From Candidatus Anoxymicrobium japonicum (GTDB lineage: Bacteria; Actinomycetota; Geothermincolia; Fen-727; Anoxymicrobiaceae): 38,515 bases of DNA. Within the stretch, counting starts at the first letter, position 1, and each line of letters begins with the position of its first letter. The notes under the pieces were generated by a model. It was not told the DNA's origin. It saw only the letters and a list, made by a program, of their open reading frames with translations, and searched no databases. Positions 8,396 through 16,601 of the stretch are shown here, piece by piece. The DNA is taken from assembly GCA_002843005.1 (NCBI GenBank), contig PHEX01000017.1, forward strand, positions 1-38,515. The letters are read 5' to 3'. Both the position numbers and the translations under genes were made by a program.

Positions 8396-8472
8396 GTCAA
8401 GCGATTTGGATGGATTTCACTGCGTGTTTGCGGCGGGTTGACGCGACAGCGTCCTGACTCCCAAAAGTTAAG

Positions 8473-8501
8473 TGGACAGCGCCGAGGACTTTCGTTATAC
8501 T
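8473..8501 (+). promoter_or_regulatory. Sigma-70 type promoter of the infC operon
   Basis: TGGACA (8473-8478) and TATACT (8496-8501) are separated by exactly 17 bases, close to the TTGACA/TATAAT consensus. The predicted start is near 8508, which gives a leader of about 165 bases before infC. Confidence 0.75.
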
Positions 8502-8615
8502 TTCTTCACGACGATGACAAGAAGGGGCTGATGCTGTCCCTCACCCTGAGGTGCCAGATAAATTGGCGGAGCGTAGAATGGTTGCCGGCAGGGTTATCCA
8601 TATCGGATAGTAGAG

Positions 8616-8643
8616 GGTGGCATTGTGCCACCTGTATTTTTTT
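8616..8643 (+). terminator. Attenuator-like terminator in the infC leader
   Basis: GGTGGCA (8616-8622) and TGCCACC (8626-8632) form a 7-bp stem with a TTG loop, followed by seven T residues (8637-8643). It stands 30 bases before the infC start and about 110 bases after the predicted transcription start, the arrangement of a transcription attenuator. Many infC-rpmI-rplT operons are autoregulated by L20 through their leader RNA, but the L20-binding structure was not identified here. A small TATCC/GGATA hairpin precedes it. A short ORF (ATG 8531 to TAA 8675-8677) runs through the terminator and its stop overlaps the infC start codon. Confidence 0.65.
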
Positions 8644-8673
8644 GTGCATGAAACTATCGCAGGAGGTGTCGCT

Positions 8674-9204
8674 ATAACTGGAAAGCTCAGGGTCAACGAA
8701 ATGATCAGGTGCCCGTCTGTCAGGCTTATCTCGGATAGTGGTGAGCAGCTTGGCATCAAGCCTATCGAGGAGGCCCAGAGCATTGCCCTCGAGAAGGATC
8801 TGGACCTCGTAGAGGTGGCCCCGCAGGGGACGCCGCCCGTATGCAAGATCATGGACTATGGCAAGTTTTGTTATGAGCAGGAGCAGAAGCAGAAGGTGGC
8901 ACGCAAGAAGCAGAGCGTGATCGTGGTCAAAGAGATGAAGATGAGGCCGAAGATTGACGTCCACGATTACGAGACCAAGAAGAAGCACGTAGTCAGGTTT
9001 TTGAGCCAGGGAAACAAGGTGAAGGTGACCATAATGTTCCGCGGGCGTGAGATGACTCACACGGAACTCGGGCTCAATCTCCTGAATCGCCTGGCGGCGG
9101 ATGTAAGCGACATTGCGATGGTGGAAGCGAAGGCGAGGCTTGACGGGCGAAACATGCCGATGGTCCTCTCGCCGATTGCCGTCGTGGAGCCCAAAAAGGA
9201 GTGA
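8674..9204 (+). CDS. infC: Translation initiation factor IF-3
   Basis: IF-3 binds the 30S subunit, prevents premature 50S joining and checks the start codon. The family N-terminus [15 protein letters not shown] is present, followed by the N domain ([29 protein letters not shown]), a Lys-rich linker and the C domain ([27 protein letters not shown]). The protein must begin shortly before LRVNE. The only well-placed start is ATA at 8674, with AGGAGG (8661-8666) 7 bases upstream, giving 176 residues. Non-AUG starts in infC (AUU in Escherichia coli) are known to let IF-3 control its own synthesis. ATG 8701 is in frame but would delete conserved residues and has no ribosome site. Confidence 0.94.
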   Translation: MTGKLRVNEMIRCPSVRLISDSGEQLGIKPIEEAQSIALEKDLDLVEVAPQGTPPVCKIMDYGKFCYEQEQKQKVARKKQSVIVVKEMKMRPKIDVHDYETKKKHVVRFLSQGNKVKVTIMFRGREMTHTELGLNLLNRLAADVSDIAMVEAKARLDGRNMPMVLSPIAVVEPKKE

Positions 9205-9208
9205 TTGT

Positions 9209-9415
9209 ATGCCAAAAATGAAAACGCACAGGGGAGCGGCCAAGCGGTTTCGAGTAACTGGCAGGGGAAAACTGATGCGAAAGCACGCTTACAATGGCCA
9301 CCTTTTTACCGATAAGAGCGCGAAGCGAAAGCACAGGCTGGACAGCCAGAGCGAGGTCTCTCCAGCGGACGACGCGACAATGCGTAAGACGCTGGGCGTT
9401 TCAAAGGCCAGATAA
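9209..9415 (+). CDS. rpmI: 50S ribosomal protein bL35
   Basis: The protein has 68 residues and opens [21 protein letters not shown], followed by the basic AKRKHRL segment, all standard for bL35. It is a small basic protein of the large ribosomal subunit. ATG 9209 lies 4 bases after infC and has AAAGGAG upstream. The order infC-rpmI-rplT is the near-universal bacterial arrangement and supports co-transcription. Confidence 0.97.
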   Translation: MPKMKTHRGAAKRFRVTGRGKLMRKHAYNGHLFTDKSAKRKHRLDSQSEVSPADDATMRKTLGVSKAR

Positions 9416-9467
9416 CCGTCTTGTTTCAAAGAGATTAGCCGAGAAATTTTCAGGAGAGTTGATCATT

Positions 9468-9926
9468 ATGCCAAGGACAAGCAACAGTGTCGCGACAAGG
9501 CAGCGCAGAAAAAAAGTGCTCAAGATGGCGCGAGGTTATCGCGGGCCAAAGAGCAAGTGTTTCAAGTCGGCGAACGAGCAGGTCATGCATTCGCTTCAAT
9601 ACGCGTACAGGGACAGGCGCGTCAGAAAGCGGGAGTTTCGCAAGCTGTGGATAAGCCGGATCAACGCCGCGGCCCGTGAGCACGGGATGTCTTACAACAA
9701 GTTCATAAATGGTCTGAAGTGCGCGGATGTCGAAGTCGATAGAAAAATACTTGCCGATATTGCCGTGCGTGACCCCGAGACGTTTGGGCAACTGGTCGAA
9801 GTGGCCCGTGGGGGCAAGCCTGGAAAGACAGCCGACAAGGCCAAGAGCGCTGGAAAAGCGGCTACGAAGGCCGCCGCGGCATCATCTAAAACCGCCAAAG
9901 CCACTGACGTTCCGGCCGCGAGCTAG
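9468..9926 (+). CDS. rplT: 50S ribosomal protein bL20 with Ala/Lys-rich C-terminal extension
   Basis: bL20 is an early assembly protein that binds 23S rRNA, and in several phyla it also represses its own operon. The first 117 or so residues match the family ([52 protein letters not shown]). The protein then continues about 35 residues with a low-complexity [21 protein letters not shown] tail, for a total of 152 residues against the usual 117-120. CAGGAGAG stands upstream of ATG 9468. Similar Lys/Ala tails occur on ribosomal proteins of some high-GC bacteria; their role is unclear. Confidence 0.96.
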   Translation: MPRTSNSVATRQRRKKVLKMARGYRGPKSKCFKSANEQVMHSLQYAYRDRRVRKREFRKLWISRINAAAREHGMSYNKFINGLKCADVEVDRKILADIAVRDPETFGQLVEVARGGKPGKTADKAKSAGKAATKAAAASSKTAKATDVPAAS

Positions 9927-9953
9927 CGCGTGAAGCATGAAACGCGGAGCATG

Positions 9954-10754
9954 ATGAATTCAATCACAAGCCGTAACCATGAGGTGATCAAGCGCTTCAG
10001 GAAATTGAGGCGTAGGTCTTATCGAGACGAATTCGGGCTATTCATGGTTGAAGGGCTCAATCTGATCCAGGAGGGGTTGGACGCCGGCGCGAGGCTCAAG
10101 GAGATTGCCTGCGTTGGGGCCCGCGTGGAAGACATTACCTGCATCAGGGACCGCATGAACGAGCCTGTTCTTGCTCATGAGGTGAGCGAATCTCTCATGA
10201 ATTTGATTTCCGACGTGGTGACGTCGCAGGGTATCATAGGCATCATGGAGCAGGTGAGCGTGAGTTACGACGAGCTGATCTCGTCAGACCTTTCCCTGTT
10301 GCTCGTGGCAGATCAGGTCCGGGATCCTGGAAATTTGGGAGCGCTTCTCAGGATAGCGGACGCGGCGGGTGTGGATGGTTTTATCATGACGGCGGGATGC
10401 GTGGACCTGTACAACCCAAAGGTAGTGCGATCGGCGGCCGGCTCGCACTTTCACGTCCCCGTGGCGAGAGACGTAGAGATCGGAGCTTTTCGAAGGGATT
10501 TGAGCGACAGGGTCAGGATGCTCGGGCTCGAACCGCGGGGAAACAAGCGTTATCTCGATGAAGATTTCACTCGCCCTATCGCGCTGGTGGTCGGGAATGA
10601 GGCTTTCGGAATAGCGGAGGAAAACCGAATGTTCTTAGACGAGACCGTGTGCGTTCAGATGCCCGGCAAAGCGGAGTCGCTCAATGTGGCCTCGGCTGCC
10701 GCGGTCGTTTTGTTTGAGGCGTTGCGGCAACGGCAAGGCAACGGCGGAGGCTGA
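9954..10754 (+). CDS. SpoU/TrmH-family RNA 2'-O-methyltransferase
   Basis: This second SPOUT methyltransferase has an N-terminal domain beginning SITSRNHEVIKRFRKLRRRS (TsnR/RlmB-like substrate-binding type). The catalytic motifs are DQVRDPGNLGALLRIADAAG, LVVGNEAFGIAEEN and VQMPGKAESLNVASAAAVVLFEAL. It should methylate a ribose in rRNA or tRNA, but the target is unknown. A gene of this type between rplT and pheS is common in Gram-positive bacteria. ATG 9954 or 9951, after GCGGAGC, is the likely start; GTG 9930 is also in frame. Its TGA ends one base before pheS. Confidence 0.88.
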   Translation: MNSITSRNHEVIKRFRKLRRRSYRDEFGLFMVEGLNLIQEGLDAGARLKEIACVGARVEDITCIRDRMNEPVLAHEVSESLMNLISDVVTSQGIIGIMEQVSVSYDELISSDLSLLLVADQVRDPGNLGALLRIADAAGVDGFIMTAGCVDLYNPKVVRSAAGSHFHVPVARDVEIGAFRRDLSDRVRMLGLEPRGNKRYLDEDFTRPIALVVGNEAFGIAEENRMFLDETVCVQMPGKAESLNVASAAAVVLFEALRQRQGNGGG

Positions 10755-10755
10755 A

Positions 10756-11844
10756 ATGTCGGATGACTTGATTGAGAAGTTCAGGGAGCTCACGGCGGAC
10801 AGGCCCCTGCTGTCATCGCTTGTCGATGAGGCCATGGCCTTAATCGAGAGCTCTGACACTCTGGAGCAGCTCGAGGACACGCGCGTAAAATTACTGGGAA
10901 AGAAAGGAACGGTAACCGCCGTCTTCAAGAGCCTGGGCTCGCTTTCTCCCGAAGAGAAGCCGGTGGTCGGCGAGATAGGAAACGTCTTGCGCGCTCTGGT
11001 GGAACAGGAGCTTGCTCGCAAGGTTGAGCAGTTGATCGCGCTGGAGGTGGAACAGCGTCTTCGGCGCGAGGCCATAGACGTAACATTGCCGGGCAGGAGG
11101 CGCCCATTCGGTCATAAGCACTTGATCTCGCAGGTCATTTCTGAAGTTACAGACATATTCATGAGCCTCGGATACCGTGTCGTGACCGGTCCGGAGGTTG
11201 AGCTCGACTACTATAATTTTGAAGCGCTGAACCAGCCCCCTTATCATCCCGCGAGATCTTTGCAAGACACGCTGTACGTGAAACGGAAAGATCAGTTCAG
11301 TGACAGTCGCGAGGACATAATGCTTCGGACTCACACTTCGCCGGTGCAGATCAGGGTGATGGAGACCGAACGGCCGCCGCTGTACGTGATCAGTCCGGGA
11401 AAGGCTTATCGCAAGGATGAGGTGGACGCCACGCACTCTCCGGTATTCCACCAGGTCGAAGGCTTCGCGGTGGGTCGGGGAATTACCATGGGCGACCTCA
11501 AGGGCACGCTGGAAGTGTTTGTGAGAAAGATGTTTGGCGATGGGCGCGACGTGCGTTTCAGGCCGCACTTTTTCCCGTTCACCGAGCCGAGCGCCGAAGT
11601 GGACGTGTCGTGCTATGCGTGCGAGGGCTCGGGGTGTGCTTTGTGCAAGGGCGTCGGCTGGCTCGAGATACTTGGTTGCGGCATGATCGATCCGAACGTG
11701 TTCGAGTACGTTGGATACGATCCAGAGGAGTTCACGGGCTTTGCCTTCGGCGTAGGCATCGAGCGTATCGCGATGATGAAATACAACATTGATGACATGA
11801 GGGTTTTTTACGAGAACGACGCGCGCTTCCTGGCGCAATTCTAA
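10756..11844 (+). CDS. pheS: Phenylalanyl-tRNA synthetase alpha subunit
   Basis: This is the catalytic alpha chain of the alpha2-beta2 enzyme, 362 residues. An N-terminal coiled coil binding tRNA covers about residues 1-90. The class II core has HPARSLQDTLYV (motif 2 region), RTHTSPVQIRVM, KAYRKDEVDATHSPVFHQVEG and GFAFGVGIERIAMMKY (motif 3). A four-cysteine block, CYACEGSGCALC, precedes GWLEILGCGMI, as in many bacterial PheS. ATG 10756 follows GGCGGAGG by 5 bases. The pheT partner is separated by an inserted 100-base hairpin that begins on this gene's TAA. Confidence 0.96.
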   Translation: MSDDLIEKFRELTADRPLLSSLVDEAMALIESSDTLEQLEDTRVKLLGKKGTVTAVFKSLGSLSPEEKPVVGEIGNVLRALVEQELARKVEQLIALEVEQRLRREAIDVTLPGRRRPFGHKHLISQVISEVTDIFMSLGYRVVTGPEVELDYYNFEALNQPPYHPARSLQDTLYVKRKDQFSDSREDIMLRTHTSPVQIRVMETERPPLYVISPGKAYRKDEVDATHSPVFHQVEGFAVGRGITMGDLKGTLEVFVRKMFGDGRDVRFRPHFFPFTEPSAEVDVSCYACEGSGCALCKGVGWLEILGCGMIDPNVFEYVGYDPEEFTGFAFGVGIERIAMMKYNIDDMRVFYENDARFLAQF

Positions 11845-11943
11845 AAAGGCATAATGGGGTCAAACCATTTTATGCGTTTTGCGGCAGATAAATGGGAGTA
11901 CGTATAGAAACGCATAAAATGGTTTGACCCCATTATGCCTTTT
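11844..11943. repeat. Family B inverted pair (copy B2) between pheS and pheT
   Basis: The arms at 11844-11879 and 11908-11943 are 36-base perfect inverted repeats (AAAAGGCATAATGGGGTCAA... and its complement), separated by 28 bases. Each arm is itself an imperfect palindrome of the family B unit, so this is a BIME-like head-to-head pair. It starts on the last base of the pheS stop and ends 17 bases before the pheT start, covering nearly the whole intergenic gap. Confidence 0.92.
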
Positions 11944-11960
11944 GAACGAAAGGGTGCTTT

Positions 11961-14387
11961 TTGAGGGTTTCACTCGAGTGGCTCAAAGAATACGTTGATA
12001 TATCGATGACAGCGCAGGAGCTGGCCGATGCTTTGTCGATGTCCGGCACCGCGGTGGACAGGGTGCTGACTCTCGACGGAGGCGTCACCGGCGTAGTGGT
12101 TGCCCGCGTAGTCGAAGTCAAGCCTCATCAGAACGCCGACAATTTGCGCATTGCCGTGGTCGATGACGGAACATCCGTTCGTGAGATAGTCTGCGGAGCG
12201 CCCAACCTCGAGGCGGGAATGATGAGCCCGTTCGCCCGGGAGGGCGCGATGCTTCCCGCCGTATCCACGAAACCGTTGCGTAAAGCCCGCATCAGGGGAG
12301 TCGAAAGCGACGGCATGCTGTTGAGCGCCGTGGAACTGGGAATCAGCGACGAACGCGCGGGCATACTCGAACTTCCGCCCGACACGCCATTGGGGGTCGA
12401 TCTGTCTGATATTTTGCCGCTGGAGGATGTCGTACTGGATCTGGAGATTACCCCGAACCGCCCCGATTGCATGTCGATGACAGGCGTCGCGCGCGAGGTC
12501 TCCGCTCTGACAGGCGCCCCCATTCACATGCCCGTCGCCGGCCCGCGTGAGAAGGTGTCTAAAGCAGGAGAGTTTGCCACAATTATTGTTGAGGACACGG
12601 AGGGATGTCCGAGATACACCGCCATGGCTGTCACAGGCGTAACCATCGGGCCATCTCCGGCGTGGATGCAGAGGCGCTTGATGGCGGCTGGAGTTCGACC
12701 CATAAGCAACGTGGTGGACGTGACAAACTATGTGTTGCTCGAGACCGGTCAGCCGCTGCACGTGTTTGACCTGGATCTGCTGTCCGGGAAGAGTATTGTC
12801 GTTCGCAGGGCGAGGCCCTCCGAAATTATGCGAACCCTCGATGGCGTTGACAGGAGCCTGGATGACCGTTCACTGGTGATTGCCGACGCGGATAAGCCGG
12901 TAGCGCTGGCCGGCATCATGGGGGGTGAGGGCTCTCATGTCACGGATCACAGCACGAATCTACTGATAGAGTCCGCGCACTTTGATTCCACATCGATACT
13001 TCTGACTTCTAGGCGGCTTGGCATCAGAACTGAGGCATCCGCGCGATTCGAGCGCGGTGTTGACCCTTCCGGAACGTCATTTGCCGCGATGAGGGCGTCG
13101 CGCCTTATCGTTGAGCTTTCTGGAGGACGGCTGGCTGAAGGCGAGATTGATGTCTATCCGGCGCCCGTCCCGCCACGCAAGATATTTCTCCGCCCCGGGC
13201 GTGTAAACTCGGTTCTTGGGACTGACATAGCGGCGTCGGAGATGACGAAGATTCTGAAAAGCCTGGGCGCGGGTGTCGAAAAAGGCGAGGCGCTATCCGT
13301 GACTGTGCCAACGTACAGGAGAGACCTCGAGCGAGAGATCGATCTCATAGAGGAAATCGCCAGGGTTTGCGGGTACGACAGGATACGTGAGTCACTGCCG
13401 GTCGGTGGTGGCGTCAAAGCAGGACCAACGCGCGAGCAGTCGCTTTTTTCAACGCTCGTCGATACGCTCGTGGCACAGGGGCTGTCACAGGTCGTGACTT
13501 ATTCGTTTATGAACCCCGGTGACCTGGACTCACTCGAGATTCCAAAAAGCGATGAACGCCGCCGCGTTGTGGCACTGCTCAATCCACTTGCCGAAACCGG
13601 AGAGGTGATGAGGACGACGCTTGTCCCGGGCCTTTTGCGCGTCGCCGCCGGCAACATCAACAGGGGCAAACGCGATCTGTCGCTCTTCGAGACGGGAAGA
13701 GCGTTTATCGCGCGCGGAAAGGACGAGCTTCCTCGAGAAATCGAGTCGATCGCCCTTCTGCTGTGCGGTAGCGCCGATGAGGCCGGGTGGTCTCGCGAGA
13801 ACCGGGCTTTTGACTTCTTTGACTTAAAGGGAGTTATCGAGAATCTGGGGCTCAGCCTTGCGGTCGAGAAGCTCGAGTTCGATACGGGCCGCGAGCCTTT
13901 CCTGGCCGCCGGCCGCGCGGCAAGCGTTATGATCGACGGCAATGTCGCCGGATACATAGGCCAGCTTCACCCGCGGGTGGCGGCGGCCTATGACATCGAT
14001 GGCGAGTTTTACATCGGGGAGATATTAACTGAAATTTTCGTGGAGTCCGGCATGTCTCGTGTTTACAATCCCGTGGGGCGGTATCCCGGGGTCAAGGTTG
14101 ATATTGCCGTTGTAGTGGAAGAGAACCTCGGTGCGCGGGTGGTTGAAGAATCGATACGGGAGTCTGGTGGAACCCTCCTCGAGTCCGTCAGGCTCTTTGA
14201 TGTTTATCGCGGCCCGCAGGTCGCCGGCGGCAAAAAGAGTCTGGCGTACGCGCTCGAATTTGGATCGTCGAGCGGCACTCTTACAGACGAGCAGGCGCAC
14301 GCCGAGCTCAAAGAGATAATTGCCGGTCTCGAAAAGAATCTTGGCGCGTCGATACGGGGCCGGGAGCGGGAAGGTGAAGATTCTTGA
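11961..14387 (+). CDS. pheT: Phenylalanyl-tRNA synthetase beta subunit
   Basis: This 808-residue beta chain provides editing, tRNA recognition and structure. It starts MRVSLEWLKEYVDI, carries the OB-fold tRNA-binding domain at about residues 40-150 (VVEVKPHQNADNLRI), a B3/4 editing core (NRPDCMSMTGVAREV, RPISNVVDVTNYVLLETGQP), B5 and the inactive catalytic-like domain (RDLEREIDLIEEIARVCGYD). It ends with an FDX-ACB anticodon-binding domain (YPGVKVDIAVVV to the end). The TTG start at 11961 has AAAGGG upstream. The TTGA overlap with nadD (14384-14387) implies coupled translation. Confidence 0.96.
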   Translation: MRVSLEWLKEYVDISMTAQELADALSMSGTAVDRVLTLDGGVTGVVVARVVEVKPHQNADNLRIAVVDDGTSVREIVCGAPNLEAGMMSPFAREGAMLPAVSTKPLRKARIRGVESDGMLLSAVELGISDERAGILELPPDTPLGVDLSDILPLEDVVLDLEITPNRPDCMSMTGVAREVSALTGAPIHMPVAGPREKVSKAGEFATIIVEDTEGCPRYTAMAVTGVTIGPSPAWMQRRLMAAGVRPISNVVDVTNYVLLETGQPLHVFDLDLLSGKSIVVRRARPSEIMRTLDGVDRSLDDRSLVIADADKPVALAGIMGGEGSHVTDHSTNLLIESAHFDSTSILLTSRRLGIRTEASARFERGVDPSGTSFAAMRASRLIVELSGGRLAEGEIDVYPAPVPPRKIFLRPGRVNSVLGTDIAASEMTKILKSLGAGVEKGEALSVTVPTYRRDLEREIDLIEEIARVCGYDRIRESLPVGGGVKAGPTREQSLFSTLVDTLVAQGLSQVVTYSFMNPGDLDSLEIPKSDERRRVVALLNPLAETGEVMRTTLVPGLLRVAAGNINRGKRDLSLFETGRAFIARGKDELPREIESIALLLCGSADEAGWSRENRAFDFFDLKGVIENLGLSLAVEKLEFDTGREPFLAAGRAASVMIDGNVAGYIGQLHPRVAAAYDIDGEFYIGEILTEIFVESGMSRVYNPVGRYPGVKVDIAVVVEENLGARVVEESIRESGGTLLESVRLFDVYRGPQVAGGKKSLAYALEFGSSSGTLTDEQAHAELKEIIAGLEKNLGASIRGREREGEDS

Positions 14388-14983
14388 GGCTCGGGGTAAT
14401 GGGGGGCACGTTCGACCCCATTCACATCGGTCATCTGATGGTGGCCGAAGAAGCTCGTTTCCGCTTTGGGCTCGACCGCGTGATCTTCGTCCCATCAGCG
14501 CGTCCGCCTCACAAGGCGGATATTCCCAACAGCCCTCCTCTGGATCGCAAACGGATGGTGGAGCTCGCCATAAACGGCAACCCATTTCTGGAGATGTCGG
14601 AGATAGAGCTGGACCGCGAGGGCCCATCTTACACGATAGACACGCTTCGCGAGCTGCGTCGCATCAACGGCGAGGACGCCGAGCTGTACTTCATTATCGG
14701 CGCTGACGCGATGTCTGAGATACTCACGTGGAAGGAACCGGAAGATGTCCTCGCGGAGAGCGAGTTCATAGTGGCGACGCGGCCTGGTTGCTCTCTGGAC
14801 AGGCTGCGCGACGCGCTCCCAGCTGGCGCTGATGCCATGAAAAGCGTTTATTGCATGGAGATTCCGGCGCTTGCCATCAGCTCGACAGACATACGATCCC
14901 GCGTTCATGACGGGCGCCCCTTTCGGTACCTGGTTCCCGACGCGGTCTTGGAATACATAAAAGCGAATGGCTTGTACCAGTGA
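14384..14983 (+). CDS. nadD: Nicotinate-nucleotide adenylyltransferase
   Basis: This enzyme transfers AMP from ATP to nicotinate mononucleotide in NAD synthesis. The nucleotidyltransferase signatures are GVMGGTFDPIHIGHLMVAEE near the N-terminus (containing the HxGH motif), SARPPHK, and the C-terminal ISSTDIRSRV. The length of 199 residues is normal. TTG 14384 overlaps the pheT stop, with GGAAGGTGAAG about 6 bases upstream. In many Gram-positive genomes nadD is followed by yqeK and rsfS; here it is followed by a flavoprotein and dgt. Confidence 0.95.
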   Translation: MRLGVMGGTFDPIHIGHLMVAEEARFRFGLDRVIFVPSARPPHKADIPNSPPLDRKRMVELAINGNPFLEMSEIELDREGPSYTIDTLRELRRINGEDAELYFIIGADAMSEILTWKEPEDVLAESEFIVATRPGCSLDRLRDALPAGADAMKSVYCMEIPALAISSTDIRSRVHDGRPFRYLVPDAVLEYIKANGLYQ

Positions 14984-15577
14984 AAAACGCATAATTTTGT
15001 TGTAGGAGTCAATGGATCTCCGCAACGCGCCGGCAACACGTATTTTCTTCTTTTTGCTGTGCTCGAGCGTTGCGCGGAGCTGGGCGCGCGAACCGAGATG
15101 ATCCACGTGATGGACGCGCTCGAGGGACAGGAGGCGCCGTATTGCGTCGCGTGCGCGACTCCGTGCCCGGAGACGTGCCATACCTTTGCCGGACTTGCTG
15201 ACGCGTATGACCTGTTGCGCGACGCGGATGCCCTGGTGGTTGGAAGCCCTGTTTACTTTGGGACGGTCAGTGGCCAGCTTAAGGCGTTCTGGGACAAGAG
15301 CAGGAACCTGCGGGGCGAGAAGGCGTTGATAAACAAGCCTGGAGGCGCGGTGGCGGTTGGCGCGAGCAGGTTCGGCGGGCAGGAAACCACGATCAGGGCG
15401 ATTCAGGATATCATGCTGGTTCACGGCATGCGCGTTGTCGGAGACGCGTCGTCGGCTTCGGGCGCGGGACATCAGGGGGTGGCCGCGCAACGCCCGTCCG
15501 GCGAGGATCGGGTGGCGCTGGAGCGCGCCAGGGTGCTTGCCGAGGCGCTGGTCGAAGCGATACGTAAAGAGGTTTAA
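14980..15577 (+). CDS. NADPH-dependent FMN reductase / iron-sulfur flavoprotein family, apparent frameshift at its start
   Basis: This flavodoxin-fold protein has the phosphate loop VVGVNGSPQRAGNT, a cysteine cluster CVACATPCPETC, VVGSPVYFGTVSGQLKAFWD and GGAVAVGASRFGGQE. This matches iron-sulfur flavoproteins and related FMN reductases that move electrons in anaerobes. The coding frame is open from the TGA at 14981-14983, but it contains no ATG, GTG, TTG or CTG before GTG 15059. Starting at 15059 would delete the FMN-binding loop. A GTG at 14980 overlaps the nadD stop. It would be in frame if the run AAAAA (14983-14987) were one base shorter, giving a MKTHNFVVGVNGSP start. Either an indel (real or assembly) or an unusual start is needed. 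Confidence 0.8.
14983..14998. repeat. Half copy of family B repeat (B3)
   Basis: AAAAACGCATAATTTT matches the first 14 bases of the family B arm (AAAAACGCATAATT) and, like other copies, begins on a stop codon (nadD TGA). No complementary second arm follows. It could be a decayed copy or chance similarity. Confidence 0.4.
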
Positions 15578-16579
15578 ATGCTCATCCGCGAGCGGATAGA
15601 ACAGATCGAGAAGGAGGTGCTCTCGCCGCGCGCCGCGCGCGTTGTGGACAGCAAAGGCAGGGAACGCGCCGAGAAGCCTTGCTCGATCCGCACGGAGTAC
15701 CAGCGCGATCGTGACCGCATAATCCATTGCAAGTCCTTCAGGCGGCTCAAGCACAAGACACACGTTTTTCTCGCTCCAGAGGGGGATCATTACCGCGCGC
15801 GTCTTACTCACACTATGGAGGTCGCGCAGGTTTCCCGTACGATATCTCGGGCTATCGCTCTCAATGAGGATCTGACAGAGGCTATCGCGCTCGGGCACGA
15901 CCTGGGACACACGCCGTTTGGCCACATAGGAGAGAGCGCTCTTTCCTCGTTTGGTTCTGAGCAGTTCAAGCATAACGTCCAGAGCTTGCGTGTGGTGGAG
16001 ACGCTCGAACGTGATGGCAAAGGCCTCAACCTGACCTGGGAAGTCAGAGATGGCATTCTGAATCACACTGGCGCGCAGACGCCCGTGACACTCGAAGGCC
16101 AGGTCGTGCGCCTGGCCGACCGCATCGCGTACATCAACAGCGACATTGACGATGCGCTGCGGGCGGGATTGCTCACAGCAGGTGATCTTCCACAAGGGCC
16201 GGTAGGCGCGCTCGGTTTGACTTCGAGCCGGCGGATCGACTTTCTTGTTCACGACGTGGTAGAGACCAGCGCTAACGCCGATACTGTCAGCATGAGCTGT
16301 GAGACCTGGGCGTTCATGGACGAATTGCGCGATTTTCTCTTTGAGAACGTATATATCGGTTCTGTGGCAAAGGCTGAAGAAAGTAAGGCGGTCAGGGTTC
16401 TGAGCTCCCTCGCGAATTATTACCTCGAGCACCCTTCAGTTTTGCCGCCCGAGTTCCAGCCGGAGTTCACAGACGAGCTGACAATCAAGGTGTGTGATTA
16501 CATAGCCGGAATGACTGACCGCTACGCCCTGAGCAAGTACAAGCAGTTTTTCCTGCCACGATCCTGGATGGTTGATTGA
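15578..16579 (+). CDS. dgt: Deoxyguanosinetriphosphate triphosphohydrolase-like protein
   Basis: This 333-residue HD-domain dNTPase hydrolyses deoxynucleoside triphosphates to the nucleoside and triphosphate. It has RDRIIHCKSFRRLKHKTHVF, the metal-binding H...HD set (RLTHTMEV; LGHDLGHTPFGHIGE) and a later VRLADRIAYINSDIDDA with the last Asp ligand. The first gene of the dgt-dnaG-rpoD series, it starts at ATG 15578, one base after the flavoprotein stop. The order is typical of Gram-positive lineages and links dNTP pools to priming. Confidence 0.93.
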   Translation: MLIRERIEQIEKEVLSPRAARVVDSKGRERAEKPCSIRTEYQRDRDRIIHCKSFRRLKHKTHVFLAPEGDHYRARLTHTMEVAQVSRTISRAIALNEDLTEAIALGHDLGHTPFGHIGESALSSFGSEQFKHNVQSLRVVETLERDGKGLNLTWEVRDGILNHTGAQTPVTLEGQVVRLADRIAYINSDIDDALRAGLLTAGDLPQGPVGALGLTSSRRIDFLVHDVVETSANADTVSMSCETWAFMDELRDFLFENVYIGSVAKAEESKAVRVLSSLANYYLEHPSVLPPEFQPEFTDELTIKVCDYIAGMTDRYALSKYKQFFLPRSWMVD

Positions 16580-16601
16580 CAGAAGCGTAAGGCGGAGAGA
16601 A

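Noticed and set aside
8531..8677. Short leader ORF before infC as a regulatory peptide gene
   Set aside because: No ribosome site at its start and no obvious run of regulatory codons; mentioned only within the leader.
14495..16432. Long minus-strand open frame of 645 codons
   Set aside because: It lies antisense to nadD, the flavoprotein and dgt, has no recognisable motif, and is explained by high-GC codon usage of the true genes.
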